Assembly: GCA_947179155.2 (NCBI GenBank)
Contig: OX359275.1
Span: 1,487,501-1,551,500 of the forward strand
DNA length: 64,000 nt
Direction: 5' to 3'
Origin: Hedera helix
Lineage: Eukaryota > Streptophyta > Magnoliopsida > Apiales > Araliaceae
Part shown: in pieces, positions 1-13,300 of the stretch
How the letters are laid out: each line of letters starts with the position of its first letter
Position numbering within the stretch: the stretch's first letter is position 1
Notes under the pieces: generated by a model
The model's input: the letters and a program-made list of their open reading frames with translations, nothing else
Database searches by the model: none
Told to the model about the DNA's origin: nothing
Position numbers and translations under genes: made by a program

Positions 1-1245
1 ATACAACTCTTAATAAAATATTTAATAAAACATTTAATAAATCAATTCCTAATTAAAATAAAGCTTCCAAAACGCCTTCTTCATCCTGCATCAACATTGA
101 CCATGTCATGTCAAACACCACCATATATTAAATGATAACATGTCTTGTCGTGTTACACATATATAAACGACACAGTAGTGTTAGGGTTAAAAAAAGGTCT
201 GGACACAATTAGTTAACTTTGTGGCAACTGGTAACCCCATATGTTAAACAATATCCTGTTAGTATCTGACCTGAACCCATCTAAAGCGAATTAACACCCC
301 TACATCATGGTATGATATTAGATTGAGACCAAAGGCCAAAGGTTTAGGTTTATAGTGGTTAGGGAACCAACCCTCCTTAGCATTGGCTAGTGTTCAAATC
401 TCCCCATCACTTATATCTATGATCTAAATAATTAATAATAGTACCAAAAAAAGAGAGTGTGATGATAGATTGTTTCTCATGGAATCCTTTATAAATTTCC
501 CTTTTTCTACCATTTTCTGCGAGAGGAAAGGTCACATGGCTTAAATTACAATGTCGCATGCCTAGCACTTCAAGTGTAGTTTAGTACTTTATTTACTCAC
601 AAACTCTAGTTATATATATTGCATTGCTAAAAAGTTTCACGCATATAAATATGGCTTGTAATAAATTTATTATGAATTTTGTTTGCTAACACAATTTTTT
701 TTTTCTTTTTTGTGAAAAAGTTAAAAGATAAGATTACTTGGGTTTACCTTAAATTTAGAGTTAAATTGAGAACTGAGTCCACATCTTCATAAATTTAAAT
801 TAGTTAAGACTACGTCCTTAAGAAATTTGTACATTGTCCTTGAATGTTTAACATCGATAAATTTCAAATGTAGGCTTGTGCTATTTGTTTGGTCATATTA
901 CAAAGTCCTATTAAGTTTAATAGAAATCTTGAAATTCCTTCTTTTTTTTAACGCAACATGTTTCACGGTAAGATTCTGTCTTTTTATTTTTATTTTTTTA
1001 TGGTCCCGGAGGGTTAGTGCTGATATTTTTATTTCAACAGTCAACATTACATGTTGTACCTTGTGCATTGGAACTCAAGGTACAACATGTGATGCACATA
1101 GACATTGTACAAACATTCAATGCAGTGCTGACTGCTGAAATAAAAATATCAGCAGCAAGGCACTTAATTTTATTTCATATTTTTTGCAAAATGTTTTTTC
1201 ACAGTTAGGTTAAATTATAATTTGTACATTTTTGTTGGCTTTCAG
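1..1245 (+). other. probable intron or upstream part of the DUF1664 gene
   Basis: No exon is recognisable here. The acceptor ttgttggctttcag ends at 1245, so this is most simply the intron that precedes the first visible exon, at least 1.2 kb long. It is AT-rich and contains a nested foldback at about 1016-1155. The short ORFs in it have no recognisable protein character. Confidence 0.5.
1016..1158. repeat. nested foldback (inverted repeat) in intron
   Basis: The outer arms are gctgatatttttatttcaac near 1019-1043 and its near-perfect reverse complement near 1129-1154. A second, perfect pair lies inside: acatgttgtacctt (1049-1062) with aaggtacaacatgt (1077-1090), around a 14-nt loop. The right side has about 38 extra unpaired bases (1091-1128). 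The layout fits a small MITE or a hairpin-forming transcript. No known miRNA sequence was recognised. Confidence 0.6.
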
Positions 1246-4200
1246 GGTTGGAAACTTCCTGATTTAATGTTTGCAACAAGACGTAGTTTGTCTGAGGCAT
1301 CCAGTAAGATAGCTAAAGAGCTTGAGAACGTCTACTCATCAATCTCGGCAAGTTTCTTGGATTCTGTTATATTCTTTCTATTTTAGAATGTTGTATTACG
1401 GGCTTAAACAGTTTTACTTGTTTAGAAGTAAATAACTATAGCCTATGTGCTGAGTAGCACATCTAATCACCACATTCTATATGGCTCTCAAGAATTATGT
1501 GCTGATCGTCAATTTTAATTACTTTTGACCATCATCAATAGTTGTTCTTAGTGTTTTGTAAGTGCTCGCTAATTTATGTTGATATTGCTATAATGTCTGT
1601 GGTGTGGAGCTGGTTGGATACCTTGGATTCAAGTTCATATTTTTTGAAGTGTGCTGTTCCATTATTTACCACATCCTATTGCTTGTGAAAGGGAAAATGT
1701 CACCCTTTTGTGTCAAGGATCATAGCATATGTTTTGGATTTTTTATTTTTTATTTTTGTTTTCTTGTAATGAAATTGCATCTGTTTGTTCTTTATATTTT
1801 CTGTCTGGCATGTATGTAGTTTGTGTAGGATGAGTTTTCTTTAGCTTCTTATATCAGGTCTTCAGCATGCAAGTGCAATGTTTGGTCAGGTCGATGTTGT
1901 ACCTGTTTCGATGACGCGGAGCAAGCGCTGGATGCCCATTTGGGGTGTTTAGTAATATTAGGGCTACACTAGTTTATCAAATGTGCTTGTGTTTGAAGTC
2001 TTTCTTACCTATTAGGGATGCCGTTTAAATACTGTTTGCTAAATGATCATTTTAACGGAATACCTCTAAATTGTCCCAACACAATAACTTGTATTTCTTT
2101 TGAATGCTAAGTTGCTCTCTGAAGATATCTGGAATTGGAATACATTGTTTCCTTAAGAAGTCGTAACTTCTATTAGGACTGACTAATCTGAATGTTTTAT
2201 GGTCAAGAAACTTTTTTCCAGAGGTCACATGTAAGCTAGTAACCTCATAATTTTTGTAGCTCAAGTGAGTCTTTGCTTGTGTTCTTCAGGCCACTAAGCG
2301 GCATTTATCTTCAAAAATTGATCGCGTGGACAGTAGTTTAGATGAGTATGCAGAACTTACTGCCGCTACACAAGGGGAGGTGGGACCAATTTAAAGGTTT
2401 TTAGTTAAATTTATTTATATTTTTAGGGTTTTATATTAATTTTACTGAAATCTGCTAAATCCCATAGGTTTCTGAACTAAGAGGAAATATGAAAGTGGTT
2501 GGAGGGGATGTTCGATCAGTACGCCATGCAGTTCAAACTCTGGTGATTTATCTTGAGAACATTATCAATCTTCTAGTTTATTATTTGTTGCAATTGCCAT
2601 ATTTATAAAATTGTTTTTAATTGAAAACTAGAGCACTGATTTTAACATTTCTCATGTCTCAGGAGACTAAACTTAATAGAATTGAAGGGAAACAGGTAAA
2701 TAAATCTGATAACAAACTTCTTTGTGAAGTTGAAAATGGTTGCTTTTGCATTTTCTAACAATTCTGTATGTCATCGCACAGAATTACACAGTAGAAAATG
2801 TGGTGAAGCTTGTAGATGTTGCCTGGACCCTAGAAAATGGCAGAACTAAAGAGCGTATTCAGGCACTAGCTTGTCTTCCTTTTACTACATGATTTTAGAT
2901 CTCGCATAAATGGATATATTTCTTGCTTCATCAGAGTCATTAACCTTTGCTCATGAATCATTTCTTTAAACAATGCAGGCAACCCCATCAAGCTCATCAA
3001 TGCCAGCTCTTGAATTGCCACAGGTGACATCCTTGTCAATAGTAATTACTTTTCATTCCCCACAACTAGGTTAAAAATAACTAGAACTGAAAGACAATCC
3101 ATTGGTAGTCACCTTGCAACTGCAGTAGTCTGTAGACATGTTGATTTGTTTGGTTATCATTTAAAAGACAGAAAAAGCTTAGAACATCTCTCTATCTGTT
3201 GAATATTTGTTTCACACATAATGCTCGTATGAATTTTTTAAAGAGGAACAAATGAATCGTTTTTAAGGGAATATATGAGAATTCCAAGAGAAATTTGGAT
3301 TGTTCTGCAAAATTATGTTTTTAAATTTTTAACAAAGACAGCATGTGTTAAAGTTATTTGCATTTTAAACTGTTATAGTTGTATTTTTATCTCTCGATAG
3401 GTGTAGTTGTGGATTTGTAAAGATTAGAATTGCTTATTGATCATTTACTCACCTTGACTTTGTTTAGTAAACTTGGTGAACAGCTTCCTTGAAGCATACT
3501 TCACAAGAACAATTGCAAACACATGCTTTCGTCTCTAGTTTATAGTCAAAAATAGAAAGTTGTTTCTCTAATACTTAAGTGATCTGAGCTCTAAAATGGC
3601 AAAAAATCAAATTAAATATCTGTTGTACAATTTTCTCAGCTGTGCTATTAGTAGGCAGAACAACACCGAACAAAAGGAAACTTTGTGGTTGAAACACCTA
3701 CTTAATTTGTTGGGATCCTGTTCCATCATTTATTGGCTAGTTATATTTCTTCTTATTGCCTTATTCTGTGTTTTTGCAGAGTGGGTCTTTGACTCCCACT
3801 TCAACTCTGGAACTACCCTCTCCCTCTGCATCTGCTGAATCTCACAAGGTATGTTACCTACCCATACAGCTTTGATATCATACTTGGTCTTTTTTTGTAT
3901 ATAGTTTTTAGTGAAGAATGAAAGGATGGAGTTGCGTGTTAGTCATTTACTGTCCACCGTTGACTTGCATGTATTTTTGATTTTTAAGTTTTCATTGTAT
4001 ATACTATGAGTCAACTAAATTGTGCTTTATGTTTCTCAGTTAAAGCGACATCTGCAAAGTGCTGTTTCAGCCTCTGGCCTGAAGGTTCTTTTCTACTTCT
4101 AGTTTTCCTATATTTTTCAGTGCATGTAATATGAACATATAATTTTCAAATCGTGAATCGTATCGTGTATCGAAAATCCCGTATTGTGTATCGTGAATTG

Positions 4201-5044
4201 TATTGTAAGATACGGATACAAAATAAAAAATTTAGTAATATATATTCAAATATATAAAACATAAGCTTGACTATATATAAAACTAGTCAAGTAAATATTA
4301 TTATAGACTAAAAATAAATTTTAAAGTTGTCAAAATACTCTAAATTAATTTATTAGATATTATTTCAGCAATCTTTATAGAGTAATAAGAGAAAACGAAA
4401 ATTCAGATTCACCATTAATTTATAAAACAAAATAAAATAATTTAAATTAACAAGTGGAGATTTATATACCTGCTTATACAAAGTGACGTGAAAAAAATAG
4501 AGCGACATTTTCAATTAGATATGATACTTAAAAAAGTGATTAAAGGCTCATGAAGCGATATAAAATATGTTTGTGGCGGAAAACCTCTTCAATTGAAATG
4601 CTAAAAGGCTTAAAAGTTTTTGTTTTTAGTTTTTTAGATCTGCATGAAAACTTTTTCAAGTTAGTTGTTTTTAAAAAGTATCGTGCATTGTATCGTATCG
4701 TATCGTAAGAATCGAAAGATACAGTATCATTTTAGATACACCCTGTAATACGTATCGAATTGTCTTCGTATCGTATTGAATCGTAAGATACGTATCGCGT
4801 ATTGTAAGATTTTGACAACTATAAATATGAAGTTAAAATTTCACCTATCTATCTGTTTCAGGAGCTTCATGGGATTTTAGATGTACAGGAATCGTCGAGG
4901 AGTCCTGAAGTTTCAAAAGGGGTTCATGTAACAGAAGACACAAACCCAAATAACTCAAGTTCCAGAGTTTTTGGGCAGAGGTTTTCTGGTCTCGGTGCTG
5001 CTTTTATTTCTAGAACCTACAGTGCAATGCCATCATTCAAATGA
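1246..5044 (+). CDS. DUF1664 family coiled-coil protein, 3' part (nine exons)
   Basis: Exons at 1246-1347, 2290-2379, 2468-2542, 2663-2695, 2782-2862, 2979-3023, 3780-3848, 4040-4084 and 4862-5044. All join in phase 0 and give 240 residues ending in TGA at 5042-5044. The first visible exon starts GWKLPDLMFATRRSLSEASS and continues into SATKRHLSSKIDRVDSSLDE and TQGEVSELRG, the heptad-like core I recognise from plant DUF1664 proteins (Arabidopsis At1g04960/At1g27000 type). The family normally has an N-terminal hydrophobic segment just before this point; I do not find it in 1-1245, so the 5' exons lie upstream of the window. After the coiled coil comes a Ser/Pro-rich linker and a C-terminus ending SAMPSFK. 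The function of the family is not established. Two introns use GC donors (1348 and 2863), because the GT alternatives tested give frames with stops. The last intron carries a hAT-like MITE. Family call is confident; exact splice sites are inferred. Confidence 0.88.
4136..4823. mobile_element. hAT-like MITE with ATCGTATCG subterminal repeats (copy 1)
   Basis: Both ends carry clustered CGTATCG/CGATACG motifs (4150-4215 and 4680-4808). The 8-bp direct repeat aatatgaa flanks it exactly (4128-4135 and 4824-4831), which is the hAT superfamily target-site length. The terminal sequences, catataattttcaaatc and the reverse complement of gattttgacaactata, are imperfect inverted repeats. It has no coding capacity. 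It sits in the last intron of the DUF1664 gene. The interior matches, in reverse orientation, the element at 14473-15602. Confidence 0.7.
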
Positions 5045-5810
5045 CAGTGGCACTACATATTGCATTATTCACAAGCACAACTAAGATGAGATAAGGTTAA
5101 TAATTTTAATGGACTTTTGGAAGGAAGAGGCCTTGTGCCCTTGCCCTTGCCCTTGCCCATTCCTCACTTGTAGCTGAATTTTGTAGAGGTTCATGCTGTT
5201 TATGATGCATGCTGTTTATTTAGGACACAAGTTTAGCTTTGTAAGAAGTTGTAGTCTATGTATTATATAGAGTGGCTGGAAGGGGAAGGAAAGGGGTCAA
5301 TAAGAGATTCTACTTGCTCTCGAGTATTAGAGTCCGACGTAAATTATAATCAACTTTTAATCATTGGCTCGCCATTTCTCAACCTCCTTGATTTTTTAAA
5401 GTCTTTCGCGTTGTTTGAATTTTGAAGAGACTTCAGTTGCACATACAACTTTTGCCATAAGGTATTATTATTATGTCGACTAATGTATACATCCTTTTTA
5501 AACTGCCTAATTATTTGTGCTCTTGTATGTTTTGGCTCGTCTCCGGTCCTCCCCCTTTATACAAGATCAAGATGGAAGCAACCCAAGAGTTCTCGTATGG
5601 AGATGCTGCTTTGGACATTAAACCTCAACTGAATGGGTTGAAACTCCAAGTATCAGTTTCTATCCATGAGATCTTTTACAATGAGTCCACTTCTTAGTCG
5701 TAACAATATTATTATATATTAAATTATCAAGTTTGTTAACATTATTTTATTATCATAATACAATACTAAATAATTTATTAATATTTGAAAATTTAATTAT
5801 AAAAAAAAAT
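5045..5810. other. 3' UTR of the DUF1664 gene and short intergenic DNA
   Basis: The sequence downstream of the TGA at 5042 holds a small CCCTTG repeat (about 5138-5158) and AT-rich DNA. An ORF at 5473-5697 contains the stretch MEATQEFSYGDAALDIKPQL, which looks protein-like in composition but which I do not recognise; it may be another gene fragment beside the dehydrogenase relic. Confidence 0.4.
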
Positions 5811-5981
5811 ACTATTACTACATGCTATGTGGCATTGAATCCCAAAGTTAAAGGTGTTAGTGGTGAATATTTCATGGGCAATAACCAAAAAGGTCCCAAT
5901 GCTACCAGTCCCGTGGCTAAGGATCCTGAATTGGCCAAGAAACTCTGGGATTTCAGCTTGACCTTGACTGAGCCCAAGTAG
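5811..5981 (+). pseudogene. relic of the C-terminus of a TIC32-like short-chain dehydrogenase
   Basis: The frame reads TTCYVALNPKVKGVSGEYF, then an insert, then DPELAKKLWDFS and a stop at 5981. This is the characteristic C-terminal exon of plant TIC32/retinol-dehydrogenase-like SDR proteins, where the family has a TCYVALxPxVxGVSGEYF block and an AKKLWDFS tail. Only about 57 of the roughly 320 family residues are present. The Rossmann fold, the TGxxxGxG cofactor motif and the YxxxK active site are absent from the window. The expected acceptor before the exon is replaced by an A-run (about 5801-5809). It is therefore a dead fragment, captured or left by deletion, and not a gene. Confidence 0.7.
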
Positions 5982-6049
5982 TTTTCCATTGAAATTAATG
6001 GTTCCTTTGGAGGCTTCATTATTGTGTTTGATATATTTATGTTGTAATT

Positions 6050-7200
6050 TTAAGGGGTTAGCTCATTGACAGTGGATCTAGTGATAAATGTCAATAATGA
6101 CGCAGGTCTGTATGTTTAGATTCCATTGCGGCAGTGATCTTCTTGGCACACCTATAATTACTATGGGATTGATGGTTTATTGGGTACGCATACTTGTGTA
6201 ATTTTATTTTTATTTTTTTACTTCTTGTACAATTTCCAATATTGGCCGGATTTAATGATAAATCATGTTTGCCGTATAATTGGGTTGGCTTGAAAGTTTT
6301 GAAGTCCTAAGTAATTGTGATGTTGTATGTTATGTATTGTTTGTTGAAGTTGTGCATCCTGTTTATATTAGTTTATAGCATTCTATCCTTCTAAATTATA
6401 AGATCAATATTAATTTTAAAAATTTTAATTTTAAATATTTTAATACTCAAAATTAATATAAATTCATTTAATTTATGTTAATACAATTATAAATATTATA
6501 AATTATCTAAAAAGTACTACGATTTATAAAATTAATTATTTAAAAATTTTAAATGAATCATATTAATTTTAAATTTAAAAATATCACAAATTAACTTCTA
6601 AAAAGTTAATAATAATTTTATAATTTAAAACTGAGTAAGTATTACGTATTGATTTTTATAAAATCATACCGCATTCAATTACATGCAGTTTCATATGCGA
6701 TTTTGAATGTGTAAATTTTCAAGTAAGGCGTGAAGCGCGTGAGTGAAATGCTTGATTCTAATTTTATGCTAACTTGATTTCAATTCTGACCGTCATGATA
6801 TTACTTCCTAAAATAATTTTGTCCAATTAAGGATATGTGATCTAGTTTATAGCTCATTAAAAGTAAGGCGTTCTGGTGGAATCCTCGCGGATAGAAAAAG
6901 ATTGCAATCAGTTTAATAATGATCAAGTAACATTGTTTTTTCAGCCTGAAAAAATAAAACCAGCACAAATTAATTTTTTGGTATTTTATTTAGGTTTAAC
7001 TTGGTCACAAAAAAATTATTTTTAGTAAGTGCAACTAATAAATATTACATATCACTCACTCTTTTTCATCATATAGTTCGTTTTAAAAGTTTTTTTATTT
7101 TATCAAAATATAGATCAAATTTGCTACTTCCATATAAAGATCTCGACCCATTATATTATTGAGCTCTTAAGTTGAACCAAATCTAACCCGGTCTGGTAAA
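6050..7200. other. AT-rich intergenic DNA before the primase gene
   Basis: No gene is seen. Around 6400-6640 lies a very AT-rich block of ttaatttta-type repeats, similar in texture to DNA near 17700 and 18720. The last few hundred bases before 7323 probably hold the primase promoter and 5' UTR, but no clear TATA box was chosen. Confidence 0.4.
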
Positions 7201-7322
7201 AATTGGCGGGGATCATTTCCCGCCATTTTTTCTCTCACATAAAAGTGAACGACGAATTTAGCAAGGGTTGTTTTCTGTTCACTTTGAGCGTCGGATTCAG
7301 ATTTCTAAAAAAGCGGAACACA

Positions 7323-10300
7323 ATGGAAATCGTCCGATCACAGAGCAAATTTGCCGACGCCGCTGTTTTTCCAACCATTCCACTGTACCGTTCCGCTCCA
7401 CATCTTGAAGTGAGACTGGAAGATTTCGAGCTTTTTGCTGTCGATCGCCTCCGAGGTTTAATATCCTTATCGATTGATGTCTATTTATGATTTTTTTTGT
7501 TTAGCTCCTAGGAAATACTAATAACTAAAATATATAATGTAACATTAGCGGAATTTATTGTCTTACCTTAGGGTTTAGGGCACAATTTTTTTTTAATTAT
7601 ACCTTAGAATTATTTTTTTGGAATTATTGGACGTGATTTACTCGTTTCGACTATAATTCATTGCAGTCTAGAGATGGCCAAAAGCTACCTTAAATTTTGT
7701 TAGATTGTTTTTCATTTTAGAGGTTTCAGTTTCGTATATAAACCATTGATTGTGTATAGTTGGGCTGCACTGTTAACTATTGTTTTCTGATGCTAATGTA
7801 GTTCTTAAAGGGGTTTCTGATGGATTATCCCGGGGAAAGAAACCCGAGGAAATGGAGAATTTGGTTAGTAAATTTCTCCTAAATTTAGGTCTTTTAATTT
7901 TGAAATTTATTGAATTGTGAAACAAAATGTCACGACTTATGTATCTAGCCAGTTTGCTACTTATTTGGTGTTTTCTTTGGTGCTTTCCAAAATTTGGTTT
8001 GTCGCCTATGAATAGGTAGAAGATCTATGGAAGGCAAATATGAGACATCCACTGGCATCTGAGGTTACCAACAAAGATATTATTTCCCATTTTGTTCTAC
8101 GCCTTGTCTATTGTCGATCGTAAGCTATTTTTCTTCAAATTTATTTATGTCTTTCAGTCTGTATCTTCCGCAGTTTTTTATTTTATTTTTATTAATTTAT
8201 ATACTTTTCAATATTATTGTTTGATTTACTAGGGAAGAATTGAGAAAATGGTTTCTTTCCATGGAGACTACCCTCTTCCGTTATCGTTTCCGGCTTGAAA
8301 GTTCTGAACGCAAGGTACTATGCAGACATTTTCTTGTTTACAACTATGATCTAATTATTTAAAACAGCTACCACTTCTCTGCCTGAGCGGATTATTTTTG
8401 GCTTGTGATATGGGTAATAGAGAGCATTAATGGCAGAGTTTGACCTTCCTTGCAAAGCTGTGGGCAATGCAGAGTATGAGGTATATTCTCTCTATATGTT
8501 AAAATCGTTTTGGCCTCCATGTCCAAGCTATTATTTTCTCACAACCCCCACAAAACAATGCTTTACTGTCCCAAACTCTCAACCTATTTCTTCGTTTAAA
8601 AGATACAGTTATCAAATCTAGGTTGCTTGAGTTCTTTAAACTCTATATGTTTTTCCCTTTTCTGATATGCAGGGTTTGAAGGATACATTGAATCAGGTTG
8701 CACGCTCCTTTGGACTACCTTTATCCAGTGGTAATTGCATATTGCTTACATAATTAACTACTAATCATTGACCTGAGTGCTTTTGCAGTGTAGATTCTTT
8801 TCTTTCAATAAGTTGGTGTTCTAACCCACGTCTCTTTTTTTCTGTGTCCTTTCCTTTTTGCTTAGCAGCTGATGCAATATTTTACAAGGTTTGGCTAGCT
8901 TACTTAAGTCTTTCTCTTATGCTGCTTATATAATAAATAAAACATTAGTTCATCAAAAAAAAAGTAAAAAGTGCTTTTTAGTTGTTGAACAGTTACAATA
9001 AGAACCTAGTGCACTAGGCTGATTCACTTGTATTTACACTCTTTAATTAATGAAGGTACCATTTGAAGAAGTTCCAGAACTGGTGGCGAGTCGAAGAGTT
9101 TTTATTCAAAAAGGCCATGCTTATGTTGCTATGAATCAGGTAAATTTGATGTTTCTGTTTCATCTATACATTTCACCCGTGCAGCACCAGCACTCTTTAA
9201 AATTGATTAATGCTCATTTGTTTGCTCTCACAGATAGTTTCACTAGTCGTCACACAATTTCGTACTCATCTATCAAAGGCACTCGTGCTCACAAACAGGT
9301 TATTTTACTAGTTTAGTTGGAGCTCAATATTTATTTTTTGCTGTTCTATAATGGAGACTCTTTATTAGGTTCTATTCTCATCTCACTGGGCTGGAACCCA
9401 AGTTTTGGTTATCAAGTTACTCCTGATATTCATTACTGCATGAAGACACAATTTTTACAAATTTAGATTCCACAGCTTCGTGGCATGTCATAATATTCAT
9501 TGACCAAGAACTATTAATGTTAAATGTTTGAGCATGTATGCATCTGAAATCATTCTGTGAGTAATTTCCATACCTTTAGGCATCCTCCAGTGCCATCGCC
9601 ACCGCCACCACCACCACCACCACCATCGTCGTCATCATCATCATCATCAACGTCATAATTCCATTGAATGATTTTACTGCTACCGTCTCATGATTCTTGA
9701 CTGTTGACTGTGTTGAGTACTTGGAAAAGTTTCACATTCGCACAAGGCACAGGGAAAAAATAAATCTTATTCTTGTAACAAAACTAAAGATAAATAGCTA
9801 TCCCTAAAAATTCGAAATTATGCTCAGTCTAGATCCAAAAAAGAAACAGAAAGGTCACGCATTTCTGGATTATTGTAGCATCTTTCCTTCCTCCAAAACT
9901 TTTGAACTGTATATAAGCAACAAATCTTCCACTGAAGCGCGTGGAACACCACCCACTCATCCCCCAACACTCCAAAAATAGAGGTCCACAAAACCCAAGG
10001 AATAAGGCAATACAAAAACTCTCATGATATTATCTTGATGTTATTCACTTTTAAATTGTTTATATCAGCGGTATGCCCTAGCATTATGTTAGGCATCTAA
10101 GTTTTCATTTGCTTTTCTTAATCACTCTCTTTATTTATTTTCTAAATTCTGTATACCCTCATGATTTTGACCTAGAATGTTAATGTGTATAATTTTTTTT
10201 GCTACTGACTGACATGATATCGAAATGATTCCTTAAGTAGTTTTATTTCTGCCAGAATTGTGAAACACCATGTTTCTTGACCTTGACTTACTATTATTCT

Positions 10301-13300
10301 ATCGTTAAATAATTTATCTATATGCTATAATGTGGATATGGTCTTCATGCATTCACATCAGAAGCTCATGGGGTGCTTTTGAAATATCTTTCTATCATAT
10401 TTTTTTTACTATTTTGTCAAATATTATTTAATATTTAAGGTTGTATCAGTTATGTTTACATATGGTGTGGCCTTTGCTTGCAGAAAGTGGACATCCACTA
10501 TCAGAGAGAAGGAGGCGGACCGGTTAACTCCTGTGAGTATTGCATCCATTTCTGAACTTTCCATGTTCAAAATGGGTTTGACAAAATCTTTGTATGGTGC
10601 CTGATATTTTGTTGGTATTAGATTGTTGAAGCCCTTGCTACAAGTTATCTGGGACCTGACTACACCCAGGTATTCTTCTACATCTCCCTGATTAGCCTAT
10701 TCCTGCTTCCCATGGATCATGGAGGGTCAAGTAGATCTATGAACGGTTTCATATACTACTTTTTCAGCCTAGAGAATTTGCAGAAATATCACTGAAAGAC
10801 ATTGATCAAGTAGCTAAAAGTTCATTTCCTCTATGTATGCGGCACCTATTTGAGAAGGTAAGAAGCGTGGTTACTCACAATGCTGCTTTTTCTTTCTTCA
10901 TATTTTTAATTTTCTTACATCCTTTTACCACTTCTGGGCAGCTAAGAGAGGATCATCATTTAAAGCACGGTGGGAGGATGCAGCTGGGGTTGTTTCTCAA
11001 GGTTATATCTATTGAAGCTGAATATGACTGTATCTTATTTTTTTGTATGCTAACTTCTCAATTCTCATATGACATCCACATTGGATGCTGCTTTAAGCAC
11101 CAAAACTCGTGTTGCACTTTATTTAATTTGGGTCTGTTGATCAGATGGTAACACCCATATCTTCTGTCCTTGTTTGTTATTTGTGCATTGTAACATTATT
11201 ACATTCTAGAATCATTATTGGCATTATTCAAGTAATGCCTAAGCTCTAGAATATAATGAAGCACTTTGGTTTTCTTGAATATGGTGCACAAATATCACAA
11301 ATGAATAATGGAAAGCTAAGGAGAGTTCATATATGGTGTGTCATTAGTTGAGATTGCTTACTCTATAATAATTAGCAGTATTTTCTTATACCTACTTTCA
11401 TTTGATGTTGCTATTTTCCATACATTTTTAGGGTGTCGGACTGAAGCTAGATGATGCCCTTGCATTTTGGAAAGCAGAGTTCTCCCAGAAAGTAAGCATG
11501 GTGCATTTTGGAAGATAGTCTGCTAACTACATTATGTTATAAAAGTTTTTCGCTATATTTCCTCGTAGAACTCCTAGATGCATATTCTCAGTTTTGTCAG
11601 CTATAAGTGGGAAGATGTTCCTCTGTTCCCTTTAAAACATTAAGACGATCAGAAAACACATATTTTTAATATATCTATATGTTATATTTGCAATTATATA
11701 AAATTTCTATAAACTTAACATGTAACTGTGTTTTCAGTGTGTCTTAAAACTTGTGTCTCTACATCCAAAATAGGGAAGTAAAAAGGGTCAGATATATTAC
11801 TTGGTTATTGATTAAATCTTGTGTACCTTCAGTTTTATATATAAGCTGTCAAAGTAGTACGTACACCTACTTGTTGAGATATTTCGGTCATCCAAGGACC
11901 ATGCACAATAAGAATAATTATATTAGACCATAAACTCTCACCACCCTCTTCAAGTGTTTGTTTTTTGTATTTGTGATTAAGTAGTGGTGTTTATTTTCTA
12001 AACACCAAACCATAATGAACTTCTATAAAATGTCTTTTTTCACGAGAAGCATGTGCCATTTCAAAGATTAATGCTTTTTCTTTTTGTGTAGATTGGTGCA
12101 GAGAGATTTGACAAAGAATATGCGTATGGTATACGCCACAATTATGGAAAAGAAGGGAAGAGAACGGTAAGGGGACACCATTTCATTATTTTAAGTTTGT
12201 TTATCAGGATTGCAGACTGCATTGGTACATTATGATGAGAATTGGGTCATACGATAGGATTAGAAAGCATATTATTTAGGAAACTGTGCAAAAGATTAAA
12301 TCTTTCATTGGTTAATATTGCAACTTGCAAGATATTAGATCATAAAATAGACTAGGAAGAAACAACTATAAATAAAAATCAGTTTTATGGTTGATGGTAC
12401 TGAATTTTCCATTTCAATTATGTGACCAGGGAAATATCCTAATATAACAAAATCTACAATAGTGGTACTCCAAAGAATTGACGTTGTACTGAAGATCCCA
12501 TCTTTCAATTTTGTAAAGAATAGTGCTTAATTTTCTGAAAATTAGTCTTTTGAATGCAATATCGCAGCTCAAGATGCTATGATCTGATCAGTTGCTAATA
12601 AATTCATTTCAATATTATGTGATTTATCACAGTAGGCTGTAAATGGTATTAACTGTGTCCAACAGTCCATGTCATGATTCTGGCAACCTGTGATTTTAGT
12701 AATGTTTTTGAAGTTTGTATTATTTATATATGATGCTATTCTTTGTGGCTTTTCTCTGGCGACAGAACGCAACCACGAAAACCTTCAAATTGTGCTTTGA
12801 TGATCATGTGTTTTATATTCAGAGCTTTTTCTTTAATCTGGCAACTGCAGGATTATACACCATATTCTTGTCAAAAAATCATATCATCAAGTCCAGGTGT
12901 TGGAGATCATCATGGTTGCCCTTATCGTCATTTCAGGCAACTTTTTCTCTAAATACATTTCCAGTTGATGAAGGCTTGCTTTTAACTTTGTAAATTTTAT
13001 CTCTCTATGCTAAAAAAATCACCTTCTTTTGACTGACGTCAGATATGCAATCATTTTTTGTCATGGTGACTCTACAACTGATGATATAAAAACTTGACAC
13101 TTAAATTTGCGACCATGAGCCAATTTACAGATCTATTTATACTTATAATATCTTACCAAATTCCTACCATGTACATCTGAAACCTGGTGGTATCATGTCA
13201 GTAAATTACATAAAATTCTTAGAAATATCTGATACATTGTAGCATGTTATTTTTCTTGACAGTGAAGAGAATTTGAGAGCTGCCCTTGGTAAAATGGGGG

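Noticed and set aside
827..1208. Two overlapping ORFs in the first intron
   Set aside because: They read through the nested foldback and have no domain; open frames here follow from the inverted repeat.
7203..7322. In-frame upstream extension of the primase start (MAGIISRHFF...)
   Set aside because: The frame is open but the extra residues do not resemble the family, while MEIVRSQ at 7323 does; it is probably 5' UTR.
9824..10015. Minus-strand ORF inside the long primase intron (WVLWTSIFGVLGDEWV)
   Set aside because: It looks slightly protein-like, perhaps an old transposon piece, but no family could be recognised and it is only 63 codons.
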